Made by a program: the position numbers and the translations under genes
Notes under the pieces: model-generated
What the model saw: the letters and a program-made list of their open reading frames with translations, nothing else
Databases searched by the model: none
Told to the model about the DNA's origin: nothing
Shown: piece by piece, positions 26,877 through 37,796 of the stretch
How positions within the stretch are numbered: the stretch's first letter is position 1
Layout of the letters: each line of letters starts with the position of its first letter
NCBI GenBank assembly: GCA_029215795.1
Contig: JARDYH010000007.1
Location: 101,261,263 to 101,325,262, forward strand
From: Anniella stebbinsi
Lineage: Eukaryota > Chordata > Lepidosauria > Squamata > Anniellidae
Direction: 5' to 3'
Length of the DNA: 64,000 nucleotides

Positions 26877-27179
26877 TTTAGGTATTAAGGTATCTTACTG
26901 ATACCTTAATACCTTACTGTATCTTACTGATACAGATAAATAACTGTGTGGTAAAAGATTAAGCCAAGTTCCAAAAATGTTGATAGAGAATGGTACTAGT
27001 GGTGGCAGGGATACTCTGGCTGCCCAGATAAGGATGTTGTGACACTTCCAAGGTACTGGTCAAACAAGGAAGCATTCACTGAAGTGGACAGGAACAGGAA
27101 AGACTGTGCTGTTCACAATTCACAACAATAACTCAGCACATCACATACTTTGCATGCAAAAGGGCTAATATCCAAAACC

Positions 27180-27275
27180 ACTGCCAGTCAGAGTAGACAA
27201 TACTGTGCTAAATGGACCAATGGTCTGGCTTAGTAATACCAAGTCATAAGGCAGCTTCATGTGAATGATACAAAG
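27180..27275 (-). repeat. SINE-like fragment, inverted copy
   Basis: The reverse complement reads GAAGCTGCCTTATGACTTGG, GCCAGACCATTGGTCC and AGTATTGTCTACTCTGACTGG, the same family as 8108-8240. Confidence 0.65.
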
Positions 27276-27339
27276 GCTAGCATGGCTTCATTCAAAAGGT
27301 ACTTAGTTCAATTTAGGTGTTTGGTGAAACAATCAGTGC

Positions 27340-27880
27340 TGTAAAGGAGGCCAGATAGACTGCGCTGAGCGAATAGTGGGTTTTGTAGTAAAATAGTGCA
27401 TAGAGCAAGCATGAGAGTAGTAAGGGTTTCTTTTAGCTTGGGAATGGGGAGATTAAAATGACAAAGGGCCTTGGCTCGGCCACCTGGGGGGGACATTGAT
27501 CGCCCAAGGACAGAACCAGGCCAGGAAGGACTGGCTTATCTCAAGCCATAAACTTCAAGGCTGGATGAGAGAGGTGTGAAACGCTGAGAAGGGAGGGGGA
27601 AATTCCAAGAAGAGGGATAAAGCCAAGAGTGTGGGACAGCCTGGTGGGTCTTTGGTTGACGAGGAGTGGCCAAAGGGTCAGGTCCGGCTGGGGTAACTGC
27701 TTTTATTTGTCTCTTATTATTGCATGCTGGGTCTTGTACAGAATTTGGAATTTTAGACTACTTAACCTACTCTTAATCTAATAAAGTCTTATATCTCAAT
27801 TAAGTTGAGTCTTGGTTTTGATTCTCTGAGCTCTGCACCCTCCTGTCAGGAGATTGGCCCCAAGGCGTTTCTCCATTACA
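27340..27880 (+). repeat. 5' LTR (541 bp)
   Basis: It begins TGTAAAGGAGGCC and ends CTCCATTACA. By eye it differs from the 3' LTR by seven substitutions, one G in a homopolymer and a 15-bp segment absent here. AATAAAG lies at about 27780, about 100 bp before the end, as expected for the poly(A) signal. Confidence 0.97.
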
Positions 27881-27900
27881 TGGTGGCTTAGCGGTGGGAT
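27881..27900 (+). promoter_or_regulatory. Primer-binding site, probably tRNA-Leu
   Basis: TGGTGGCTTAGCGGTGGGAT starts immediately after the LTR. Vertebrate tRNA-Leu of the AAG/TAG type ends ATCCCACCGCTGCCACCA, so 18 bases pair once a TT bulge in the element is allowed. Confidence 0.6.
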
Positions 27901-27940
27901 GTTGTGCAGAACCAGAGAGATCAAATTCTATCAGTAGTGT

Positions 27941-29353
27941 GTGAGAAGTAGTGATAACAAGACCCGGGAAAGACAGAACAGTAAAATGCAAAGTATAGAG
28001 ACAGTGGAACAGTTGCTGCCAATAGCCGGGGGGGATGGAGGGGCCGCGGGGCCCGACCATCCGACAATTGAATGGGTCGTAAGTGACGTCTCAGGAGGGG
28101 TGACTGAGCTGAAAAAGAAATCAGCAAGTAAGCAGTCTCCACTGGCAACGTTGGCTGGTGGGAATCTGAGCGGGACACGTCCCAAAGTGCCGCTTGCCCA
28201 GGGTTTGGGAAGCGGGGAGTCAGGAAGATGCCTCCCGAGTGAGATTGACCCGCAGGAAGAGCGGATCCGGCAAATGTATGCTGACTATTTGGAGCTGGCT
28301 ACACAACAAATGCGGTGGGCAAAAATGAAAGAGGAAAGAGAGGAGGCACTGCAGCGGGCCATGATTTCACCCCTGGCGCCCAAAGTACCGCGCCTAGATA
28401 GGCAAATGTTCCCTGCATACAAAGAAGGAGACGACGTGGTGTCATTCTTCACGGTGTTTGAGGTGGCGTGTGAAGAAGCGGGAGTGTCCGGGAATCAGAG
28501 GATGACTCTCCTCCGGACGCAAATGTCGGGGGCTCTGCTGGAGCTGATGGCGACGCTCCCACGAGAATCACGGTCCGACTATGACTACTTCAAGAAGCTG
28601 GTGAGGACCCAATACGCACTCTCGGCAATTGACGATGAAGCCTACGGAGACCTTCACTGCCTTCACGGCCAGGCTGATGACCGTCTTTGATGCCTGGACG
28701 GAGACCACCGGAGCCGATAGCCGGGAGAAGCTGAGAGACTTAATGGTCAAGGAACAACTCTCCAGGCAATTTCCAGAGAAAAACGATGCCTGGATGGGAG
28801 AAAAGAACCCCGGCACGGCTGCGGAAGCGGCGCAGATGGCAGACCGTTTGAGTGCGTTTGGCAAGAGGGAACAAGTCGAGGAGCGGAGAGAGAGGCGGAG
28901 GGTCGACGCCCCGCTGGGCCGGCTCCGGGGAAGAAGGCAGTGTGGCCGGCGGGAGAGCGAGCAGAGCGAGAAAATCAACGCCCAGGAGCCAAGCTGCAAA
29001 ATGGGGGGTGTTTCTACTGCAAAGAAATAGGGCATCTCAAACGAGATTGTCCGAAATTAGCAGTGAAACAACCAGCAGGAGCGGAGAAGACTCCCCTGAC
29101 AAGAGCTTTGGTGCGAGCCGCAGCGGCCCAGCCGCAGCAGCCCCCCCCACCAGTGTCGACCTCTTCCAACTGGAGCGATGACAGTGAGGGAGAAACCCGA
29201 GATCTGGAGTGGGAGTATGCAGACGCAGGAGCCGGGGCCGAAGAACGGAGCTTCCAGGAGGGAAACAGCGAACCGCCGGTGGGAGTAGCCCAGCAAGCCA
29301 CCAAAGATCTCTCGATGAGACTGGTCTCCCCAGCGCAGCTGCAATGGAGCTGA
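27941..29353 (+). pseudogene. Gag (capsid and zinc knuckle), two frame changes
   Basis: The first open part (27941-28690) has a charged segment (IRQMYADYLELATQQMRWAK) and a capsid segment (MFPAYKEGDDVVSFFTVFEV). The frame then changes near 28620-28690, and the next part (28629-29030) contains REKLRDLMVKEQLSRQFPEK and DAWMGEKNPGTAAEAAQMAD, resembling a SCAN domain. A second change near 28940-29000 leads to the zinc knuckle CFYCKEIGHLKRDC (29009-29050), spacing C-x2-C-x4-H-x4-C. The C-terminus is acidic. Confidence 0.88.
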
Positions 29354-29377
29354 CGGCAATTCTGTGAGTTATTACGG

Positions 29378-29700
29378 GTGAATGGGAGGCTGACGAGGGC
29401 TCAAAGAGACACCAGGGCGGATTTGTCTTCAATCCATCATAGTCTGCTGCAAAAAGGACAAAAACTTAAAAACCAGACCTTAAGGGTCACTCCCTATGGG
29501 GCTGCTCCCTTTGAAGCCCCGCTGGCACGTATAACTGTGGAGTATGGGGGGTGGCAAGGAGAGTTGACAGTATTAGTGCATAAGTCAGGCCCCCTTTTCC
29601 TGTTGGGCAATGACATATGTTTTAAAACATCACAACTGCAAGTGACTATGCGGGGACAGTTGGCGAGAGGGGTAAAAGACAAAGCTAACGAGCAGGCCCC
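29378..29700 (+). pseudogene. Aspartic protease, active-site motif altered
   Basis: The segment reads RADLSSIHHSLL after DT, where functional proteases have D-T/S-G; here the glycine is replaced (DTR). Downstream ITVEYGGWQGELTVLVHKSG PLFLLGNDICF is the flap and the LLG(N)D-type C-terminal block of retroviral-like proteases of Ty3-type elements. The domain is in the frame that continues into the integrase N-terminal part. Confidence 0.75.
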
Positions 29701-29749
29701 CTTGAGTGTCCCTTCCACAGAAGAGACCAGCGAAGACATTGCCCTGGAA

Positions 29750-31082
29750 GAGGCAGATGACCCTAGGTTCCGAGAAGGCCAGCAGAAAGATCCCTCCTTA
29801 CAGCCGTGTAGAGACGGGGCGGTGGGGAGGGAGGCGGGGGAGGCGGGGAAACGGTTGGCTGATTTCAAATGGGAAAAAGGGCTGTTGTACCGTGTGTTTC
29901 GCCCAAAGAAGGGGGGAGGGACAGAGAGGAGTCAACTGGTGGTGACCCAAGAATACCGACAAAGGGTGATGGAAGCGGCGCATGAGACACTCGGGGGGGG
30001 GGGGGCATTTGGGAATCCGTCACACGCTGGCTAGGGTGAGCAGAGGGTTTTATTGGCCCTTAGTTGCAGCAGACATCCGAGACTTCTGCAACTCCTGTAA
30101 ACCCTGCCAGAGGGTGGGGTTCCCAAGAGACCATCCCCGGGGCCCCCTGCGCCCCTCACCTATTTTGGAAACCCCTTTCGAGAAAGTGGGGGTAGACATT
30201 CTAGGGCCCTTTGCCCCAGCTACCAGGGCGGGGAAGAAATATATCCTCACCCTGGTAGATTATGCCACCAGGTATGTGGAAGCTGTACCGCTTACCGCCA
30301 TTACTGCCGAGCAGATCGCTAAAGCGTTAATGTCTGTGTTTACTCGCTTAGGAATGCCGCGCCTGTTGGTGCACAATTTGGGAGTCGGTTTCATATCCCA
30401 ACTGTTGAAAGAACTTTGGAAACTAGCCGGCGTTCAGCAGTGCACCTCGGCCGCTTACCATCATGAGGGGAATGGACTGGTGGAACGGTTTAATCAGACT
30501 TTGGGGGAAATGTTAAAAGCTTACGCAGTCTCTTATAAAACCGACTGGGATTTGGCTTTGCTTTATTTGATGTTTGCCTATAGAGACGCACCGCAAGATA
30601 GCATGGGGTTTTTGCCTAATGAATTGCTGTTTGGGAGGGAATTGTGGGGGCCCCTAGTGTTATTGAGAGAAAGGTGGGAGGGAAAGTCGACAAGCACGCC
30701 GACCTCGGTGGTGAATTACATGCAACAGCTACAGAACGTTCTACGGGAGGTGGGGGAGGCAGCCCAGACACATTTAGCTCAAGCCCAACAAATTCAAAAA
30801 AAATGGTACGATCTGAAAGCCAGGCAGAGGGAGTTCAAAGAGGGGGAGAAGGTATTGGTGTTGAAACCAGTGAAGCCAGAAAAGCTGGCTGTACGTTGGG
30901 AGGGTCTTCTGGTGGTGGAGAAAAGGCTGAATGAAGTAAACTACTTGCTGAAGCCGCCTCAGGGCAGGGGTCGTTCTAAGGTATTTCATGTAAACATGAT
31001 GAAACCCTTCAGAGAGCGGGCAGCGTTAGTACAAAAGGTAGAAGAAGGGAAGCTTACATTAGATCTGTTGAGAGAATACTGA
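29750..31082 (+). pseudogene. Integrase, upstream of reverse transcriptase
   Basis: An HHCC zinc domain (AHETLG.., then HLGIRHTLARVSRGFYW and CNSCKPCQRVG) is split by a frameshift in a G run at 29992-30003. The core has VGVDILGPF (first Asp), LLVHNLGVGF where the second catalytic Asp is Asn, and GNGLVERFNQTL with the Glu. A C-terminal module (VRWEGLLVVEKRL...YLLKPP, KVFHVNMMKPF) follows. The frame ends at 31082, 13 bases before the RT part opens. Confidence 0.93.
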
Positions 31083-31094
31083 CACAAAGGCGGT

Positions 31095-32130
31095 TTGGAG
31101 CAAGTAGTTTTTTCAGAGGCCTTGACTGCCCTCCAGCGGTCACAGCTAGAACAACAGCTGAGAAATTTTAAAGAGTTATTTTCTGGGTTGCCAGGCAGGA
31201 CCAATTTAGTTTCCCATTCGATTCATACAGGAAACCACCCCCTTATTCGATCTCCCAACTATAGGATCACGGGAAAGCATGCAGAAGTGATTCAACGAGA
31301 GATTGAAGAAATGCTGGCCAAGGGCGTAATAAAAGAAAGCCATAGCCCATGGTCTTCCCCCATTGTGTTGATAGCTAAAAAAGATGGGGGGGGGTGAGAT
31401 TTTGCCTTGATTACTGCCCCCTCAATAAAATCGCCATAGGCGATTCGTATCCAATGCCTCGCACCAAGGAGCTCATCGAGACGCTGGGGCGGGCCAAATA
31501 CATTTCGACGTTAGATCTAACCAAGGGATATTGGCAAGTGCCCCTGGACAAGGAGGCCGCCCTAAAGACTGCTTTTGCCACGCCCCAAGGCCTGTATCAA
31601 TTTAATGTAATGCCGTTCGGCCTACATTCGGCTCCGAATACCTTCCAGTGGCTAATGGATGGGGTACTAAGAGGTTTGGGGGCATTTTCGTGTGTTTACC
31701 TAGATGACATCGCGGTTTACAGCCAGACGTGGGACCAGCATTTGAGTCATTTGGCCCAGGTGTTGGAGCAGCTGAAACAGGCTGGGTTGACAGTGAATGC
31801 CTCCAAGTGCCAATTTGACTTGGGGGAGGTTACATACCTGGGGCACCAGGTGGGCGGGGGTAGTGTGAAACCTCTGGAGGCTAAGGTAGAGGCTATTCAA
31901 AACTGGTCGGTTCCCCAGACAAAAAAGCAAGTACAATCGTTTCTGGGGCTGGCAGGGTACTATAGGCGCTTTGTCCCAGGGTTCAGTGCCAGGGTGGCAC
32001 CTCTTACTGATTTGTGTAAAAAACGCCAACCCATCCGGGTCCAGTGGACCGAGCAGTGTCAACAAGCGTTTGAGAGCCTAAAGGGATGTTTAAGGCAGCG
32101 CCCTGTCCTGCAGGCCCAATTTCGATAAGC
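31095..32130 (+). pseudogene. Reverse transcriptase
   Basis: The sequence runs NLVSHSIHTGNHPLIRSP, EIEEMLAKGVIKESHSPWSSP and VLIAKKDGG, then a frameshift in a run of about ten G at 31386-31396. It resumes at RFCLDYCPLNK, with STLDLTKGYWQVPL, FGLHSAPNTFQWLMD, the catalytic YLDDIAVYS (YLDD codons at 31697-31708) and FLGLAGYYRRFVPGFS. These are the RT blocks of Ty3-type elements in order. Confidence 0.95.
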
Positions 32131-32500
32131 CTTTCACGCTGCAAACCGATGCCTCAGAGAGGGGGTTGGGGGCGGTGCTGTTGCAAGAAAAGGCGGAGGG
32201 ACAGTTACACCCCATTGCGTTTATCAGTAAAAAATTGCTGCCCCGGGAGAAGGCATTAGCCACTATAGAGAAAGAATGTTTGGCTATAGTGTGGGCAATA
32301 AAGAAATTGAGGCCATATCTGTGGGGTCGCCCCTTTAAACTGCAGACGGATCACTCTCCCCTGTGTTGGCTGGCCTGGGTGAAAAGCTGCTGCATTGGAG
32401 CCTGGCATTACAAGACTACGATTTTACAGTCTCACACATCAAAGGGAAAGAAAATGTTGTGGCAGATGGGTTATCTCGCAGTCAACCCGAGGACGGAGCA
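32120..32500 (+). pseudogene. RNase H, frameshifted
   Basis: TLQTDASERGLGAVLLQ, PIAFISKKLLPREKALATIE KECLAIVWAIKKLRPYLWGR and FKLQTDHSPL are the RNase H blocks with Asp, Glu and Asp positions. After a frame change the end reads LLHWSLALQDYDF, IKGKENVVADGLSR, the usual RNase H tail. A charged region follows until the purine tract. Confidence 0.92.
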
Positions 32501-32650
32501 GTAGAAATCGACCCAAGGAGAGTGACCCTAGGCAAACCAAAGATTTCTGTCCCCAGGGAGAACAGAAAAGGAGATGGAACTGAGGGAAGACATAAAAGAG
32601 AAAGAAGCAAGAAAAGAGACTTCCCTAGAGTTCCGTCTTAAGGGGGGAGG

Positions 32651-33205
32651 TGTAAAGGAGGCCAGATAGACTGCGCTGAGCGAATAGTGGGTTTTGTAGT
32701 AAAATAGTGCATAGCGCAAGCATGAGAGTAGTAAGGGTTTCTTTTAGCTTGGGAATGGGGAGATTAAAATGACAAAGGGCCTTGGCTCGGCCACCTGGGG
32801 GGACATTGATCGCCCAAGGACAGAACCAGGCCAGGAAGGACTGGCTTATCTCAAGCCATAAACTTCAAGGCTGGATGAGGGAGGTGTGAAACGTGAAGAA
32901 ATCTGGCGCTGAGAAGGGAGGAGGAAATTCCAAGAAGAGGGATAAAGCCAAGAGTGTGGGACAGCCTGGTGGGTCTTTGGTTGACGAGGAGTGGCCAAAG
33001 GGTCAGGTCCGGCTGGGGTAACTGCTTTTATTTGTCTCTTATTATTGCATGCTGGGTCTTGTATAGAATTTGGAATTTTAGACTACTTAACCTACTCTTA
33101 ATCTAATAAAGTCTTATATCTCAATTAAGTTGAGTCTTGGTTTTGATTCTTTGAGCTCTGCACCCTCCTGTCAGGAGGTTGGCCCCAGGGCGTTTCTCCA
33201 TTACA
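32651..33205 (+). repeat. 3' LTR (555 bp)
   Basis: It begins TGTAAAGGAGGCC after the purine tract AAGGGGGGAGG and ends CTCCATTACA next to AGTGC. It carries 15 extra bases (TGAAGAAATCTGGCG region near 32895) relative to the 5' LTR. Confidence 0.97.
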
Positions 33206-33679
33206 AGTGCAAATAAGCATTTTGTGGACTCAGCGACTCGCTGACTGTATTATGTGTGAAAATACATTTTATCATAAAAGAGCTGTAATGGAAAATGGCT
33301 CTTGAATTTTAGAGGTGAACTCCTACCCCCTTCTTCCCACAAGAAGTATAAAAATATAACTTGTTTTCTACTAAGTCTTGTGTATCCTACTTTCTGCATC
33401 AAAAGAGGGCTAGAAGAAGAACTAAAGAGGGAAAAGTAAATGAAACCTATATTCCTTCCAACAAAAAATAACTATGGTGATATTTAAGATAGATGGAAAA
33501 GGCAGACCACTTACCCTGCTTTGGTGATAAACAGATTATTTAGATTTAAAGCAGAAGTGAAATGCAAATGGAACATCACTCATCAGGTATACATCTGAAC
33601 CAGTAAGACAGAAATGAAATGCTTAATATCTTCTATTATTTTGTCTCTATTGCATAAAAAGAAAGCAGCTCAAAAATAC

Positions 33680-33781
33680 CTGGAAGAGGAGATGTGGTTG
33701 GAAATGTTCTGCAAAACTCCAGTCTTTCAAACACCGCTGTTGGGTCTTCTGTATGGCTGCTAATTCTGTGTCCAAAATTAC
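33680..33781 (-). CDS. SPAG17: SPAG17 exon i
   Basis: This exon has 34 codons in phase 0-0. The peptide includes LAAIQKTQQRCLKDWSFAEHFQP, corresponding to [23 protein letters not shown] in mammals. The acceptor is TTTCATAAG|GTAATT and the donor is CCAG|GTATTT. The previous identified exon ends in phase 1, so at least one intermediate exon is unaccounted for. Confidence 0.95.
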
Positions 33782-35260
33782 CTTATGAAACACCAAAGAG
33801 TACATAACATTAGCCACATCTAACAAAAGTCAAAGATAGGAGGAGGTCACATATGAGGGGGTACCATACCTTTTTGGGGGGGGGGGCTTAGGAGTCTCCA
33901 TATTAATTTTAAATTGGTCAACTTTAAAAAGACATGCACACATATTTCCACACTGGCATACCCATCCAACCCATACTATCATATACATTCTCATTCTCTC
34001 TCAAATAATCCTTTCCTTCTATCTGCTTGGTTGGGATTCATGCAAAGCATTTCCAAGGAGAAAGCAACCACTTGTCTCTCCTAGAAATGTCAACACCTGA
34101 CGGAATCTGTCCAGAAAAATGGTGCTCTCAGCACCCAATATGCTGAATTTATTGGGGGTTATAGTGACAATTCTAAAAATGAAGTCATATAGAATTCTAG
34201 GACTATCTCAATGGATGAACCCATAGTTAGATACAAATGTTCATATAGCCTTTGTAGAAGAACTCTATTATTAAATTCATTTTTGGCAGGTAAGGAGTTA
34301 TGGCACTGCTTCAGGAATCAGACTCCTTCCCATTCCCGTTAGTCTAATGGTAAGTCTTGCCTCTAAAGATGAATTAGCTTAACACTTTTACAGTTTTCAG
34401 CAATAAATTAAACTGCTTCCTAAGATTCAATATGAAAGCCAAAATCATATGATCAGCCTGAGATGCATGTTGAGTGGATCTGTGTTGCAGCAATCATCAC
34501 TTGAAGCTGTCTCACGACCAATTCATTCCTAGTTTGAAATTCAGCTCACAACTGCTTGCTGTTTGGAAAGCTTTATGATGATTAAAATAAACATATTCTA
34601 TATTTCAGGCCATTCAACAGACAGCTACTTGCAATTTAGATCCATTTTTTCATAGAAGGTAAAGGCTAAACTGGACATGACACATGAGAACAGTAATTAT
34701 GATCTAGGGCAATGGTGGGCAACTTGTGACAGGTGTCTCCAATTATCTTGCCTCCCATTATCACAAGCCCCCTGCCCCTGGAGGCATGTCCTTGGCTCAA
34801 GAGAATAATCTGTTTTCCTCCGAAGAATGGGTCCTCTCTAAGAGATTGTTTCCCTTAGGGTGCCCAAAGATCTCATCCACAAACCTCTCTGTCTCTCTTA
34901 GGTCCCCTCTACAAGATTTCGGTTTGATGCCCGGTTGCCCGATTATGCGCATCTCCTCACAATCGCTTTTACGCCTAATACTATATATGAGAGAGGCGTT
35001 GAAGCGCATTACTAGCTGTATGAAAGTCTCTTTAAAGTTGTTGACATGCATGCAAATGTTGCTGAAAGTAATGCGCTTTGTCCCGGGAAACTGCCCAAAC
35101 AGGTTTTGCACCCTTTATTCTCCCCGCCTAAAAGATTCACTGTGCATTCTACAAAACCTTAACTCAGTTAAAAAAAAACAAAAAAACATTTCTTCACACC
35201 TGAAGGAGTGTGAATGCTAGGAGCTATCATCTAAGCAAGGCAGTTGCCTATCAACTAAAT
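33782..35260. other. Intron upstream of SPAG17 exon i, mostly unrecognised
   Basis: An open frame exists on the plus strand at 34726-35220 and another on the minus strand at 34797-35111, but neither shows motifs I recognise. A G run lies at 33875-33886. The SPAG17 exon missing between exons h and i should lie somewhere between here and 41.7 kb, but I could not find it. Confidence 0.4.
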
Positions 35261-35659
35261 GGATGTTTTCCCCAACATACCTGGCAGGCTTTTTCATAGA
35301 CCCCTCCTTCAGGGAGGGTTCTCATGATGTAACCTCCCATTGTGCAGTTAGTATGGCAGACTGCCTCCCACCTCCTCTCAATACCGCTCGTTTCACCCTG
35401 TGGCAGACTCTGGGATCTGTCAGTTTTGATGTTCTCTCCCTGTCAACGATGGAGTTCCGTGGGAGGGGGGAGAGGGGGAAGACGATCTATGAGCCTGGGC
35501 CTCCTGTTCGCTAAGCTCCTGGGAAGCTTCCTCCATGACTCCTGGAGAGTCTTGGAGAATTTCGTCCCCCACTCCCTGGCATGTCTGGCCTTTTACTTCA
35601 GGCTCCTGGACCAATTCAGAATCTGAGACCAAACCAGGGGTGACAGGATCTATCATGAC

Positions 35660-36300
35660 AGGATCTACTCCTTGAACTTTCAAAAAGATTTTGACGAAGT
35701 CCCTTGCCAAAGGCTCCTAAGCAAACTTAGGAGTCATAGCATACACTGATGGGATCTGTGCTAACAATGGGGATGTTCAGACGATCGCAGGGGGGAAAGA
35801 AGCCATTGAGGTTTCTCCACCCTTCCCTGCATGTGTTGCGCATCCAATGTTTATGTAATTACCCATACTGCAGTGCAGGTTGGCGTATCGTGCAAACCCA
35901 GCAACTTGCATGATGAGGGTGGCTTCATACCAACCCTACAGTCCCTACTGCACATCGTGGGTTGTAGGGTGGCTACAAAGCCAACACCACCATGCTGTTT
36001 GCCAGGGTTCACATGACATGTCAACCTGCCCTGCAGCGTGGGTAATTATGTAAACAACATGCACATGTCATGATGGCCTCTTTCCCCCAATGATCGTCTG
36101 AACCCAGAGAGTGACTGACCAAGTAAGAGACCTTGGGGTTGTGGTGGATAGTTCTAATAAAATGTTGATCTAGTGTCCAGCTGCTGTGGAAAATGCAAAT
36201 TCTATGATCAAGGTGCTGAAACAACTCCCCTATGAATAAAGGTCCCAACATATTGAGTTGTATAGCTTAGAAAAAAGGGTAGCAACACAGAATGATAACT
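35660..36300 (+). mobile_element. CR1 relic split by a MITE
   Basis: 35660-35745 reads TFKKDFDEVPCQRLLSKL, and 36108-36300 reads VTDQVRDLGVVVDSSNKM and LEKRVATQ, both CR1 ORF2 peptides in the correct order. Between them is the MITE 35770-36105. Confidence 0.6.
35770..36105. mobile_element. MITE family 1, copy 1
   Basis: Ends ATGTTCAGACGATCGCAGGG and, reversed, GGGTTCAGACGATCATTGGG share TTCAGACGATC followed by G-rich, AAAGAAGCCAT / AAAGAGGCCAT. Interior words (GTAATTACCCATACTGCAG, CAGCGTGGGTAATTATGTAA) are also inverted. A related copy is at 51378-51880. Confidence 0.75.
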
Positions 36301-36302
36301 AA

Positions 36303-36537
36303 GGATGGGCGACCCCTCCCAATGTCCTGTCAGGGGGGTGGGGTTCCACCGCAGGAAAATCCGGGCCGCTTGGCACTCACTAGATTTCCCCAGAGCCCTG
36401 GTGTGCCCTTTGGGTCTCACGATATGTTTTTCCAACTTGAAAAAAGCAAGATATGTTAATGGCAGTCATGGCTCAGATTTCCGTGCAGCAGCCCACCCCC
36501 GCCCTCAACCAGACTTGGGGGATTCGCCCATCCCTAA
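36303..36537. mobile_element. Small TIR element with TA flanks
   Basis: The left end AAGGATGGGCGA follows TA, and the right end, reversed, reads AGGGATGGGCGA and is followed by TA. The TA duplication and short inverted ends suggest a mariner/Harbinger-type non-autonomous element. Confidence 0.5.
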
Positions 36538-37204
36538 ATTCTGTGTTGCTCCTCTTTTTTCTAAACTAGGGGAAATTACATAAAGCACTTACAGCCTCAA
36601 TTTACATAGAAGTAACAGCCGAAATTTTCAAAATGCACGACTGGCAGCTTCCATTAGCATATCTTGCCTTTTTTAAAGCTGGAAAACCAGCCCGTGCAAA
36701 ATCTGGAGGATGCACAGGTAAAGGGAGCCATAGCAGTCTGCTGCAGATTTCTCCGGCATCCCTAACGACAATGGGTGAGAATGTAGGGGGGTGGAAATGG
36801 TGATTCATATTAAAAATGAAATCATTTTATTTCAAAGTATAATAGTTTGGCATGTGGGAAGATCCTATGTTATTTTTCATGGCATATAGGAGAGAGCCCT
36901 TCAAAGAGCAGGTTTTAAGCCAATTAAGAGTCCCATCTATTGTACTGTAATTTTTAAAATTGAAAACACACAATGACCAGCAATGGTAATTCACATATAT
37001 AGACTGCTTTCATATCCCACTTTAATGCATATTTCATTCAGATCACAGTATTTCTTACATTATTTTTAAGAGAACCGCTCAGACCACCTTCATGACTATC
37101 AGCAATGTAATCTGGAAAATAGACATTAAGATACACTTTAAAAATTCAGGTACTTTAAATGTTATCTAATGTTGTTAGGTGGAATGTACCAGATTTTTTC
37201 TCAA

Positions 37205-37795
37205 ACAGTAATTACAATCATGCCATAACAAGTAAACATGGTAAAGAATGATGGGATAACACTCAACGTCAGGGGCTTAGGGGATATTGTTAAAAGGAAG
37301 CGAGTTTCTGATTTTCTTAGCGCTCGAAGACTTTCTATTATTTGTTTACAGGAAATATATAAAGCAGGAAGGAAAAACGGGAGAATATTTACGCACTCAT
37401 ATTATGGTGACCAGTTTGTGGCTCCAGGTTCCAATCATGCAAGGGGAGTAGCAATAATTTTAGCTAGGCACTTTGATTTCCAAGTCAAAAACATTAAGCA
37501 GGATAATGAAGGTCGCTATCTTTTTGTAAAAGGTCTGATAGGCAAGCACCCTATAACAATAGCCACAATTTATGCACCAAATGTTAATCAATATATGGGC
37601 CAAAATATTTAAAAAACTAAGAGAATTTGCTGAAGGAGAGTTCATAGTAACAGGAGATTTTAACTCGACATGTGATGCCTTTATGGATAGAAGCAATACA
37701 ACACCCAGGGTCATGTGACAGTCTAAGTAAAAGTATATTGTCTTTGTTGAAAAGGTTTTAACAGACACCTGGAGATGGATGCATCTAGGAGTTAG
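37205..37795 (+). pseudogene. L1 ORF2 endonuclease fragment
   Basis: The frame at 37238-37612 reads ITLNVRGLGDIVKRKRVSDF, ICLQEIYKAG, GVAIILARHF and ITIATIYAPN. The next frame has GDFNSTCDAF and TDTWRWMHLGVRNYTF. These are the N-terminal APE endonuclease blocks of L1 ORF2, including the QE and GDFN motifs. The element is cut at about 37797 by an L2 3' end. The rest of L1 is not seen. Confidence 0.85.
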
Positions 37796-37796
37796 G

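Larger units (their letters stand above)
27335..33210 (+). mobile_element. Ty3-type LTR retrotransposon with Gmr1-like gene order
   Basis: A complete element of 5866 bp (27340-33205) is flanked by the 5-bp duplication AGTGC at 27335-27339 and 33206-33210. It has two LTRs, a primer site, a purine tract (AAGGGGGGAGG) before the 3' LTR, and the coding order gag, protease, integrase, reverse transcriptase, RNase H. Integrase before RT is the hallmark of the Gmr1 group. All coding parts carry frameshifts or substitutions. It sits in the SPAG17 intron between exons i and j, antisense to the gene. Confidence 0.95.

Noticed and set aside
34726..35220. A 164-codon plus-strand frame and an antisense frame at 34797-35111
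   Set aside because: No recognisable motif, no splice context with SPAG17, and no repeat boundary. I cannot support a gene.
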